Source: Amyelois transitella
Lineage: Eukaryota > Arthropoda > Insecta > Lepidoptera > Pyralidae
DNA length: 64,000 nucleotides
Assembly: GCF_032362555.1 (NCBI RefSeq)
Contig: NC_083525.1
Location: forward strand, 4,945,501 to 5,009,500
Reading direction: 5' to 3'
Positions 1-11,616 of the stretch are shown one piece after another; within the stretch, counting starts at the first letter, position 1, and each line of letters starts with the position of its first letter. The position numbers and the translations under genes are program-made. The notes below the pieces were generated by a model, which did no database searches, had not been told where the DNA came from, and worked only from the letters and a program-made list of their open reading frames with translations.

Positions 1-3
1 TAC

Positions 4-3000
4 TTCCTTGACCAATTGCCCCTCGAATCATGTTCCTTAGCAACAAAGTGACATGAGGTAGATTTGATACATTCAATTGTTTGCCCTGGAAATTTATTTA
101 AATGTAAATATTGCAACAAATGGCCCAGAATAATTATTAAAAGCAACTTAATAGATGTCATACGTATAATATAGTACCTAAGTTGATTAAAATTAACAAT
201 AAGTTTATTTAATAATTTTGACGAAGCGTGTTGCTGAAAATCGGTTGCGAATGTTAAATATAAACAAATTGTAATGCTCATTAATAAAAACCTGTTTGAT
301 AACAAATGCAATACAAAATTAATTAAAATTATATTTGTAATAGCAATTTAGCTTGGCAATACCGGCAATGTATACGGAACATTTGCACCAGATATTTTAC
401 GGAAAAATTAATCATTTATTTTACATTTATCAGATTCATATTCTACATGTGAAATTATACATACATACATATTGTCACGTCTATATCCCTTGCGGGGTAG
501 ACAGAGCCAACAGTCTTGAAAAGACTGAATGGCCACGTTCAGCTATTTGGCTTTATGATAGAATTGAGATTCAAATAGTGACAGGTTGCTAGCCCATCGC
601 CTAAAAAAAGAATCCCAATTTTGTAAGCCTATCCCTTAGTCGCCTTTTACGACATCCATGGGAAAGAGATGGAGTGGTCCTATTCTTTTTTTTCGTTGGT
701 GCCGGGAACCACACGGCACCAACCGAAATTATAACTTTGTGAAATTATAACTTTGTGATATACCTAACTTATACTAATAATACTAATATAGGGAGTAAGT
801 AAGACTGATTGTTACTAACAATTCATTTCGGTTTCAGGCTTCAAAACCTAACAACTGAGAGTGCAACTGGGAACCACAAAACAGGAGTTAAACATACAAA
901 TATCTGATCTTCTCTTTTCCACTGAACATACTTACAGCATACAAGAAAGAGTCCGCAGTCAAATCTCCTAGTTCACACTCTTCTGCGCCACACTTCCCGT
1001 CAAGAAAGTCTCCTTGCGCGTGCCCTACCACTTCATTGACAATCCCGTGAAGGGAGTCCATGTATGGTTCCATTAACTTTATTATTTCGGGGTCTGTAAT
1101 GTTTTACACGAAACTTAAATAAAATTAAACAAGATGAAAAAAATCAAGCGAGTCCAAGAATTTAGGGGAGTGGATAAAGTCTAAAATACAATTTGGAAGA
1201 AATATAGAATAAGAAGGTAGAATATCATATATTTTTTTAATATGATATTCCTGAAATGAAATGAAAAATTTCGAGTAATATTACATTATTTCCGATTTCT
1301 GTGTAAATGTGTCATATCTTTTTGAAAGATTTAACGAGATCGCTGCATTAAATCGCATTTACAATATTAATACCGTAAAAAATCAAAATAAAAAGCAAGG
1401 TGGTACATACAAGCTCAAATATTGCGTATTTACTTCTCCAAGATTTAGGTGTCAGAAAAAAAAGCTCGAAGAGGGAATTCCATATTTTTCAGTTTGTATT
1501 AATAAATTTGATTTGGCGAATCGAGAAGTGGTACTAAAAACTAACACATAACATTACCTTCTGGGATTGACCTGTTGAGGTACACTGGTTCACCTTCATA
1601 AGATTTCATATTGCCATTTCTATCAAAAAACACGGTAATATTTCCCAAGTATTTTGTGAATGCTGACGCTGTTACTATGACAACCTGTAATTTAAAGCAA
1701 AACAAGAATTATTTTCTTATATACACGTTACTGTACGACGCTGCATCAGTTAGACATATCAGGCATACATTGAGGCTTGCCTTCGCATGTTAACTTAGAA
1801 AAAAATATTACTGCTATTTATCCTAAATGTTTGGTTTATATCACAAAATGGAGATTTGTAACTACACGTCGCTGTATGACGCCGTCACAGCAAAGTCCTG
1901 TTAACTTTTCATCACAAGCCTATAAAGTACGGTCTTTGCAAAAGCTTTAAAATTTAAAAAAAGTAATGTATCTACCTCGTGTTCAGGATTTTTGTGACTC
2001 CTTTCAATGACTGGGTACGGTCCAGACGTCCATTCCTTGCTAGGAGGCTCCCCATTCCAAAGTAGACTATGAGTGTGACCACCCACTATAATGTCTATGT
2101 TTTCTCCAACGTCTTTTGCTATTTGCCTAAAATAATTATTTTGCTTAAGGTTATCTTATTAAAAATACATGATGTAATTTACCATGATAATTGTTAAAGT
2201 AATACTATGATTTCCATCTTCCAATTTTCAAAATAATGATTGTTGATAGATATAATGTACATATTGGGAATTCAATATTTTGATAAATCATTTTTGCCTT
2301 CCAAAAAGTAATGTATTTTTGGCGAATACTAACTACTTAAAATAATAGTTATACAAAAAAAATTGATTCCAAATAATTTGCTTATCATTAAGGATACTTA
2401 TCAATCAAAACATTAATCTTATGCTAAATTTATGTTAGAAACTTCTCGAGGCTATTCTCCGGAGAATTTGTTTCAAACAAAATAATCCATCACGCTTAGC
2501 TAAAGTTCAATTCTTATGGAATTACCGCCAATTTAAATGCAAAGATGGTACCCTGTCTTCTATATTTTCCAATAAAGTTGTCATACTATAAACCAAAGGC
2601 TGGCTTTCTGAGGATAAGGATAAAATATGAAAATTGATGCAAATATTATAAGGATGATGACGTTATTTTTGTAGTTTTTTTATGTTTAGCAAAAATTATG
2701 GATCGAAAATAATGCTCTTTTTGTAATGATTACTATGCAAAAATTTCACTCTACACTCAGAAAACAACAAAGTCACTCGTCAGTCAGTCAGTCGCTCAGA
2801 AAATTCAGACATGTATGTCGGACTATACAGTCGGACTATACAGATACCTGTATTTCACATTCAACCAGAGAGGTGAATGTGAAATTCAGATATTTCCACG
2901 TGTGATATACGTATTCCTGGCTGGAAAAATATATACTCTAGAACTTACCTATCAACATCTAAACCACAATGTGATAAAACTATGATAATATCCACTCCTA

Positions 3001-6000
3001 AATCAGTCAATAGTTTGGCTTCTCTTTCAGCTGTTTCGATAGGATCTAAGAATATAACGTTCCGAGAATTTGACGATGACTGTAACAGAAACAAAAATAA
3101 AATTATAATCATTTATAATTACTGAACAAAAGATTAAAGTTTTCGAGATAGATTTTTTCTTTTGTAATACTAATCTTCAAGTGGAAATCCCAATTATTCC
3201 ACTTATATGATACATCTATTTTTATTTCTTGATTTCACTACACTTACACTAGTAGACGGAGTAATAAGTCCTATGATTCCTATTTTTCTTCCATTCCTTT
3301 CAACTACGACATGAGGCTCATAAAGACCATTCAGGGATGGTTCTTTTCTTGTATCCATATTAGCAGCGAGCACGGGAGCGCGGAGTGCCGCAAGGTAGGG
3401 TACTAGGCCCGCTGGGCCGTCATCGTACTCATGGTTTCCGATTGCCTGAAATGTTTTGAAGACATTTTTTTATTTTGCTTAGCCTCATCTAAATATGTTT
3501 TTAAAATGTTTTTATTTAATAAAGATTTTCATAAAATAAAATGAAATTAATCTTGTGAACGGTAATGAGATTATTTCTTGAAACATTTAAAATAAAAGCA
3601 TTTAACAAATATCAAATAACATTCTGAAAATTTAATTTCTCATAATTTCGTTGGAAGATGATCCAATATGTTACCAAAGCAACTAAAATTATTTAAATTA
3701 ATTTCATTGTGTTTTCATTACTTCGTTGATTGCTGTAGATAATCAATTACCAAGAGTTAGTTCTGCAACTTTACTTGAAAATTCCATTATCCAATATCTA
3801 GTCTTTAAAAGTAATACTAATTATAGTCTCGAAATAGGTAAAAGAGAACAAACTTACATGAGCATCATTTGGTATCATGTTAATAAACTTTTGAGTGACA
3901 TTCCATTTCATAAGGGTATACCAATATGTCCCTTGGAAGACGTCTCCAGCATTTAGTACAAGGGCGTTTGGTTTTTCCTTGAGTAGTGTTTGGATCTCCT
4001 GATATAACCGGGCGAATCCTCCCACGCAATTTGTATTGTTCGATGTGCAAACGGGGTATACAAGTGTCGTCTCTTCGAATCTAATGAAAATAAATGAAAA
4101 AGTGCTTACTTTAGAAATTTATGTTATTAACGTGATATGTGTATTTGTGCGCCATAGACAGAACCAATTTAGCTGAATAGCTTAATGAAACAATAGAGAT
4201 TTAGAAATTTTATATATACATATAATCACGTGTTTGTCCCTTACAGGGTAGACAAAGCCAACTAACAGTCTTACAGAGATTGAAAAGCCACGTTTGGCTA
4301 TGGTGGAAATTCAGATACAAACAGGTTGCTACCCCATCGCTTAAAAAAGACTCCCGACTTTATAAGCCTTTCCTGTAATTGCCTTTTACAATTTGCACAG
4401 GAAGAGAACCAGCTGGTACACGCTATTTTTTTTCTTCACTACATGGAAGCCTAAATGGTCAATTGCAAATATTACCTTTTGCTTTTGACAAAATGCTAAA
4501 TCCCGTATTGGTATAGGTACTTAAGGATCCACAGACACATCGTTTAAAATGATAAATGACTTATTGACTAAGCAATATATTTCATTAGCGTATTAGATAT
4601 AGATTTCCACTTATAAACTCATAGTGACTTCAAAGTTGATGATAATGAAGCATAATTAAATATGTTACGTTAATAGACGCACATTGTAGTAACTTTATCG
4701 CAAATTAACTAACGATTGCCATATCACTTTCTCTATCTTATTTCAAAATTATACAAATTACATCCAAAGAGCAAATTAATGTATGAAGTAGGTGGCGGAT
4801 AACAAATGATATATAATATGGATGTGCTTCCTACAATGTTATCTTGGCAGATGCACCACACACATATTATTCTGATTTCTATTACCACACGTGATTCAAC
4901 TCGTGACTTCCTTTGACCTTTTTACAAACATATCACGTCTATATATTTTCAGTCTCGAAAAGACTGAAATGCTACCCAGGCTTTCTTGCCCATCGCATAA
5001 TAGAAGAATTTTTGTGAGAGTTAAATGTAGTTTATTGTTTACACAACGTACTCATAATGTAATTGAATCAATCAACAATGTTAATAGAACTAAGGAGACT
5101 AAGACAATGAAATATAATTAAGCTTATAATTAATACATTTGCGACAAACAGTGATTACCTAAATAAGTTATTAGGACTAATGTAATTACACAAGTGACTT
5201 AATTATTTGTAGAAAATGATATGTTTCGGGCGCTGCATTCAAATCTTTAACCAAATTAATTAAACTCAACTTATTTTAATCTTGAAGTATGTGGAGCGAA
5301 AGTAACTTTCTATTAAAATTATGTTTATGAATTATTTTTAACCGCCTTCAAAAAAATGGTTCTCAGTTTGACCTGTATGTATATTTTTCGCGATTATCTC
5401 GCGTTTCGCTGAACCGATTTTAATGCGGTTTTCAGTTAAATGTTTGTTACACTAAGAAGAAGGTTTTTTTCAGTTCAGATTTTTGACTTAATCAAGGCAA
5501 AGGAAAGAAACTTGGAATTTTTCTTTAAAGCGAACGACAAGCATCCTGGCACTTTCTCTATTATCTTGATAGTATTCACCAACTGGGTACCCGAGCGGGG
5601 CTCGGTGGAGGTCATAACTCCTAAAAAAAATAGTAAAAACAAAAACTAAAACTACTAGTTACCTACTGGGGATCGAACCTATGTACTAAAATTCGATCGC
5701 TCTGACCACCAGACCGACGATAGTTTCGCGCCTGCGGCGACGAAATTATTGTAACCTTTCAACCATTTTATATGAGAAAATTATACATATTGGGTGAAAA
5801 AATGTGAAAAACTTATTTTCCCAGATGCTCCTCAACAAACGAAAATACAGATTTATCTATTCACTAGCCCATCGTTTTAAATAGATTCAAAAGTTTTATG
5901 AACATTTCCCTGATTGACTTTTACAATCTGCGGGAAGAATAAAAACTTTTTCTTCGCTATCAGATCAGCAATGGAAGACATTAAAATTAAAAGTAAATCA

Positions 6001-6122
6001 AAATGTACAAACCTCGCATGAAAATCATTGTAATGAATAATATCCAATCTGTACGAATCATCTATAACAGCACATAGAACTTCACTAGCGACGAAACATA
6101 ACAAAAACACTCCCGCGTTCAT
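4..6122 (-). CDS. Ecto-5'-nucleotidase / apyrase-like enzyme, copy A (3' end off window)
   Basis: The family hydrolyses extracellular nucleotides (AMP to adenosine, or ATP/ADP in insect apyrases). Exons on the minus strand, in order: 6122-6013, 4080-3858, 3445-3248, 3079-2949, 2126-1976, 1684-1558, 1093-936, 85-4. All have GT/AG borders and one open frame. The first 18 or so residues (MNAGVFLLCFVASEVLCA) look like a signal peptide. Family motifs follow: IIHYNDFHAR (D33, H35), NAGDVFQGT, IGNHEYDDG, LSHCG and GGHTHSLLWNG, which together give the usual two-metal ligands. Exon 8 contains NMIRGAIGQG, the 'GG-IR-x-x-x-G' region, and ends at a GT donor at positions 3-2. The remaining C-terminal exons (three, by analogy with copy B) are outside the window. 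Exon lengths match copy B except in exons 1 and 5. Introns hold SINE-like repeats. Whether it acts as a 5'-nucleotidase or an apyrase cannot be told from sequence. Confidence 0.94.
462..722 (-). repeat. SINE-like interspersed repeat, family 1 (near full length)
   Basis: A 250-280-bp element found many times here. In the sense direction (minus for this copy) it begins GTGCCGTGTGGTTCCCGGCACC, includes a T/A-rich run and CCATGGATGTCGTAAAAGGCG, and ends GGGATATAGACGTGAT followed by a TATG-type tail, which lies at the low-coordinate end. It sits in an intron of 5'-nucleotidase copy A. I see no RNA polymerase III B box, so the class is uncertain. Confidence 0.85.
4211..4411 (-). repeat. Family 1 repeat, degenerate
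   Basis: Recognisable by ATCACGTG..CCCTTACAGGGTAGACAAAGCC, ACAGGTTGCTACCCCATCGC and TAAGCCTTTCC. It is clearly older than the 28887 copy. It lies in intron 1 of 5'-nucleotidase copy A. Confidence 0.7.
5530..5745 (-). repeat. tRNA-derived SINE
   Basis: On the minus strand, a GGTCTGGTGGTCAGAGCGATCG A-box-like segment is followed about 25 nt later by GGTTCGATCCCC, a perfect polymerase III B box. It lies in intron 1 of 5'-nucleotidase copy A and is not a tRNA gene: no acceptor-stem pairing is seen. Confidence 0.65.
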
Positions 6123-6859
6123 ATTTATAAAAATTAAACAAAAAATATTATAACTATATTTTTTTTCTATTTTAAATCACATGATTGTTCGTCAGTTAAA
6201 CTACAAAGTTCGAGTCATACTAAGTTACGACCATTAAACACTGACTTTATCTTATAATCGACCTACCGACTGTACAAAATACGTTGCGTAACGTAATAAT
6301 ATTCGTAAGTTCATCACCATAAGGTTCAAATTAATTTGCGCATTCTTGTTGTTACACTGGTCGCGAATTATTTCATGTGTAAAAACTATTCACAAAAAAT
6401 ATTCAAATTATTTTTATTGTTATGATGTCAACGGAAAAGCGTCGTAATGCCAATGACATACAAGACTATCTATCTATGTGATAATGACTGCTCTCTATAT
6501 ACGTAAAACACATACATTTTCACCAACGCACATTGTTGATTGTTAATTTTTATAATTGTTGTTTAACAATATTGAGATAAAACAAGAGACAAAAAAGTAA
6601 ACATCATCTCTTTAGAGCTATTATGAACTAGAGAGAGATTTTCCTAGTTGTATTTTTAGCACAACGTCTCTATTTAAAACACTTAAAACGTCTTAATGCC
6701 TAACGGCGTAGGCAGAGCCGATAGTTACTATACTCAAAAGAAGCGTTTACCTTGAACAAATTAAATTTCAGAGAGTAACAGGTTGTTACGTTGAAAAATT
6801 GGTCATTGTTTTTCACCAACTCTATGGTCTAACCAAGTAAAGACCACCACCTCTTATAA

Positions 6860-6894
6860 CTTGGATAGGCATGTAACCCACATGCCTATCCAAG
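6860..6894. repeat. Perfect inverted repeat (15-bp arms, 5-nt loop)
   Basis: CTTGGATAGGCATGT, loop AACCC, then ACATGCCTATCCAAG. Outer partial pairing (CCACCAC at 6844-6850 with GTGGTGG near 6902-6908) suggests a fold-back or MITE-like element. The arm sequence recurs near 23850. Confidence 0.8.
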
Positions 6895-7079
6895 TTCTAT
6901 GTGGTGGTGAGGACTACATTCCACCGGACTCGATGGAGAAAGAGTGTGCACTTGACTTGTGACTACGACAACAATGAGGGTTTACATTACTAGCTCGTAA
7001 TTTAAAATTCCAAGTTTAAATACCTTGCGCTTGATCGATTATGCGCGAGAGATCTGGAACACGATATGTTTTTTTCTTT

Positions 7080-7260
7080 GCTACCGACGAGCTATCTCTT
7101 CTTCCTTGTGCGGCCAGTTATATCCTTCACTTCTCTGGACAGTCTACAGTGAAGAGAAGCCCGCGGTAAGCCTTCAACTATGATCAAAATTAAGTTTTTT
7201 CAAAGCAACTCCTGTCTAACCTCCGCAACCTTACCCACTTTGGATTATAGTCACAGTTAT
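7080..7260 (+). repeat. Family 3 repeat, degenerate
   Basis: Shares GAGAAGCCCGCGG and CTAACCTCCGCAACCTT with the clearer copies at 9380-9740 and 46130-46410. Confidence 0.55.
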
Positions 7261-9379
7261 CGGTAAAAACAGGATACTTTATTTAAAGAATGTTTGATGT
7301 ATCAAACATTCATTGTAAGGTATGTATACCTTACTTGATTATTTTGATAAAGATTGCATATCATTCACTTTGGCTTAAGGATAATACAAGACTTTTGAAG
7401 GATTTTTCCGTGTTAGCGAGGTTCATTGGGTACATTTACAAGATTTTACTTTTATTTTTTTTATTTTTAGGTTAATATTTTATCTACGCTTTTGTTTTTG
7501 AGTATTGGACAGAAACTACTCAAATAATACATAGGTACTTATTTAATAAAAAAAGATGCTGTCTTCAAAACAACAGGGTTCAAATCTGAATTCATTCTTG
7601 AATTGACTTTTTCCCTCAAAGCCATCTAAATTAAAAGCAAATAATCAGAAGTGATTATATAAAAGTGCTTTATTAGTCCATGTTTACCCCTTATAAGGGA
7701 CGAAACGGTAACACGTCATATTTTTTTCCAATATGAAGTTCAAGTTCAAATCGATCTATTAAAAAAAACTCGTGACAAAATGCGTCTATATTTACAACGA
7801 CTAATTTAAAATTTCCACAAAGATAATTAGAGGTATTGTAGTTTTTCTTCTAAGCCCGACCTTGGTTGTCGAAAGGCGAACGTAAAGTCTTTATTCCAGT
7901 GACAATACATAGCTAAGGTGAAGCAAGATAAAATAGGTACTCTGAGATAAAATTTGAGATGTAGTGTTAGTACATATCTAAATCAGATGTGTATGATATA
8001 TTGTAATTTAAAAACTATAGATTCTTCTGCTTGTACCCTTTAATAGAAATCACAATAATATAAGATTAAAAAAGGGTAATCGTAATTCTATGCTATCTGT
8101 GAATTTATAAGTTCCGGAATTAATTCATTCAGCTCAACGTGGCATTCCTATTGACCTAACTCAGGGATAAACACGTGATATTTATCCAGGTTTGAACTTA
8201 CTAATATTAACCAAATTTACTATTACCTAATAACTTTTTAAACTAGTTAGTGGTTGAGTTTCATCAAATATACAGGCATATTAATAATGTATTTTATTTA
8301 GTATAATATCCTGGCTTATATAGCAGCAGTAATCTTTTAGTGAACGATTACCTTTATATTATGCTTGACCCGATGCACGATTGTTGTGTATAAAAATAAA
8401 ATGCACTTTTCCCTACATGAATTGTGTCAAGAGCAAAGTATGCACAATTAACTAACATATTAGTGAAATAGACACAAGGTAAATTTCACTATTATAATTT
8501 GACTGACTAACCACGTAATTTATAGATATAGAGTTTCAGGTGTATGCATATTCAGGCGCCATGCCAATTTGAAAAACTGCAGAAATAATGTGTAATACCC
8601 TATCTGCCCAAATCTACCCTTTAAAAGCAAAAGCCGCTAAAGGCTTACCTCAACGCGTAGACACACGTCCTATCCTACAAAATTAGGCCAGAGGCAAATA
8701 GCTGTCAAAATATGGATCCGTGTATGCCACAGCCATCAGACTATTATATCGCGGCCCCATTTGGCTGATGGAACTTTTGTTTTTGCTTGAATACACGTGT
8801 TTTGAACGAGGTGTTAGGAAAATTTTGGCCCGGATTTTTTGTTTGCAGTTTTGTGTTTTCGTTATTTTCTTTCGTACCTTTAAAAGTTCGGTTGAAGGTT
8901 AAAAGAAACCTACACAACAGAAAATGGCTGAAAATAAAAGAAATTTTTAATTCCATGTTTAAGGCTTGTAATTTTTTTAGGTTTTAATTTACTCACCAGA
9001 TAAAATGTCGGAATAAAGTTTTATAAATTGAATAAAAACTATGGCTATGCCTACAATAATTTGAGATAGAACAAAGAGTTGACCACACATCTGATGAAGT
9101 CTTTTGAACTTCGAGAATTAACCCTTTTAAAAAAAAACAAATGAAGTTTATAAGAGGCCAAGTATTTGCGTAGAAAATATACAGTCGAACTAGGCACCTC
9201 CTTCTTTTTAAAACCTTAATATAATGATAAAAATAAAAATGATTCATAATAATGGATGCTAAACAAACATTCTAACTGAGAACCTCCTTTTTAGAACTCT
9301 GTTATTAAAATCTGAGTACTTAGTTACTTTCTTGCAATAGTGCAAGCTATAATGCAATTAAACTAATCCCGAAGGATCT

Positions 9380-9745
9380 TAGCGTCCGCTGTCATCCCAG
9401 TCATTTCGAGACTCCTTGATCCTGTCTCAGTTGGCGATCAGGCTCAGTCTCTGGTAGGTATTATGTCCGGCTTAAGGTACAATTTAATTCTTGGGTCAAT
9501 TGTGACTTGGATGGACTATAAGTGTGGGATGATATCGTCGAAGCTTGGGGAGTGCTTGTTACCATGGATCCTAGATTGGGCGAGTCAGGTTTTTAGGCGA
9601 AGCTACTCCCATCTGACCTCCGCAACCTTTGCAGGTAAACTTAACCCGTATTGGATCCATGATTACTATTTCAGGTTGCCTGAATGTGCTGGTTTCCTCA
9701 CGATGTTTTTCCCTCACCTAAGAGCATCGGTTAGCATTTAAACTA
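9380..9745 (+). repeat. Interspersed repeat, family 3 (best copy)
   Basis: Contains GATTGGGCGAGTCAGG, GACCTCCGCAACCTTTGCAG, CCCGTATTGGATC, CTGAATGTGCTGGTTTCC and AAGAGCATCGGTTAGC. The same segments recur near 19010-19180, 19520-19680, 46130-46410, 56960-57140 and 61420-61600. A 92-codon open frame inside it is a by-product. Confidence 0.75.
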
Positions 9746-10529
9746 ATGTTAATAACTTTGAAACATTCTCAGGTTAATATTTTGAGAGGATCCGATAAAA
9801 CTTTTTGAAAATAATCATTAAACTCCCCAAGTATTATGTTTAAGTCCTTCATACCTTTTAGTTAGCCTCTGTCAAACTGTACCTTAACACTCAGCGTGCA
9901 TGTGTTTGATAGCGATATAGCTGCCCGGGGCGATCTGTAGTTAATAGTGAACCACATATATGATTGTTCTGACCAGCCAGTGTTAACTGGCGATTGAGAC
10001 ATCCTTAATAGATTCACCAATAAACAAATGATGAGCTACGTAAAGTATCACGTTAATTGACGAAATACTATGTTTGCAATAGCAACATAAGATTATTATT
10101 ATCGTTGTGTTACCTTTATTGGAGCTGATTCAATCTCTCTATTTGGCTAATAAATTAAGAGCATAATAAAAATATATTATTTACAAAATAGGATACAAGG
10201 TTATTCACGATAAATCTCAATGGTCAAGAGCACCTACCTGACGAGCTTGCCTGCAATGAGTTAGTCTCTGCTTACTTAATCAAAAATTTGGTGAATATTT
10301 ATCGTTAGGTTAGACCTTTGGGTTAGACTCGAAAGCTACTGATGTCAGACATTTGATAACTTAGGTTATTTGACACTGTGACCTGTAAAGTTATTTCGGA
10401 CATGTGATAACTATACAAAGAGCAGACTTTATTAGGGATGAAAAAAACTGAATGCTCTATTGTTGTGGCATTAACAACAGACGAAATAAGACATGTTTTG
10501 TTTTTTGTACTTTTTATTTATAATTCATT

Positions 10530-10752
10530 ACATACTTATAATCACGTCTATATCCCTTGATACAGAGCCAACAGTCTTGTAAAGACTGATAGGCCATGTT
10601 CGGCTTAATGATAGAATTAAGATTCAAATAGTGACAGGTTGCTAGCCCATAAATAGCTTAATAAATTTATAAGCATATCCCTAAGTCGCCTTTTACAACA
10701 TCCATGGGAATGAGACGCAGTGGTTTTTTTATTTGTGCCGGGAACCACACGG
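10530..10752 (-). repeat. Family 1 repeat with internal deletion
   Basis: Keeps both ends (ATCACGTCTATATCCCTTG and GTGCCGGGAACCACACGG) but lacks the GCGGGGTAG stretch after CCCTTG and part of the middle. Confidence 0.8.
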
Positions 10753-11182
10753 TACTCATCATTAATTTATTCAGAAATAGTGTTATTATTTATACTATAT
10801 GCATTCTTAAATTGCCAAAAAGTAATAATTAGTTTATCTATACAGGAAACCGGGGCTATGCACTAAGGTAATAGGTACGTCATATCCGCCATTTCCTCGT
10901 GGGCATTCTGGTTAGAAATACGACTACGAGGACATATTTCCCTCTCTACCCCCTTTCTCTTGGAGACCATAATTTATTGTAATATGTCTTTTGGCACGAC
11001 ACCTTAAAACTTAAAAATTACACTTTTGCATTCTGAAACTGAAAAAATAAAAATACAAATAAGTAAACGAACTTTACAATAATTTTCAACGTTTATTTGA
11101 GTAAACTCTTACCACAATAACAAAAAGGTACTTTAAAAAAAATATAACAGTGTAATGCATTTTATGAATATTCATATAATAT

Positions 11183-11258
11183 ATATAATCATGTCTATAG
11201 GTATCCCTTGCGGGGTAGACAGAGGTCACGTTCAGCTGTGTGGCTTAATGATAGAATT
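11183..11258 (-). repeat. Family 1 repeat, truncated
   Basis: Only the tail half remains: ATCATGTCTATAGG, CCCTTGCGGGGTAGACAGAG, then GTCACGTTCAGCTGTGTGGC. It lies just downstream of 5'-nucleotidase copy B. Confidence 0.75.
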
Positions 11259-11616
11259 TTATGAATAAGTTTTGTAAATTCGTAAGTGCAGTCACTTTAA
11301 AATCACACTAGGCAGTAATACAATAGAATAAAGTCATGTGCAAACGACGAAAATAAATGCAACTTGCGTATACTTCCACATTTCTGTTCTTTTATAGTGA
11401 CATTCATACAAAATTATACAAGTATAGGAACATACAGTGAACCGCATATCAAGTTACCCTGCCTGGAGCTCTATTCATTGGTAATAGAGACAAATTTGCA
11501 GTGAATTTAGGTAGATTGATATGCTGCAGACTGTACAATAATTTTAAGGTTATATACCTACTTTACACGTTCACTTTACTAACTAACGTAATGAACATGT
11601 CGGAATAAGGCTGTAA

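Larger units (their letters stand above)
6123..11616. other. Spacer between the two 5'-nucleotidase genes
   Basis: 5.5 kb with no gene I can support. It holds the hairpin at 6860-6894, family 3 repeats (7080-7260, 9380-9745) and family 1 pieces (10530-10752, 11183-11258). Several open frames of 60-90 codons around 8720-9250 are AT-rich, overlap each other on both strands and show no recognisable motif. Confidence 0.6.

Noticed and set aside
8720-9247. Cluster of four overlapping open frames on both strands
   Set aside because: The frames exclude one another, are AT-driven, and carry no motif or plausible splice borders.
9463-9741. 92-codon plus-strand open frame
   Set aside because: It lies wholly in family 3 repeat DNA that recurs elsewhere with stops in this frame.
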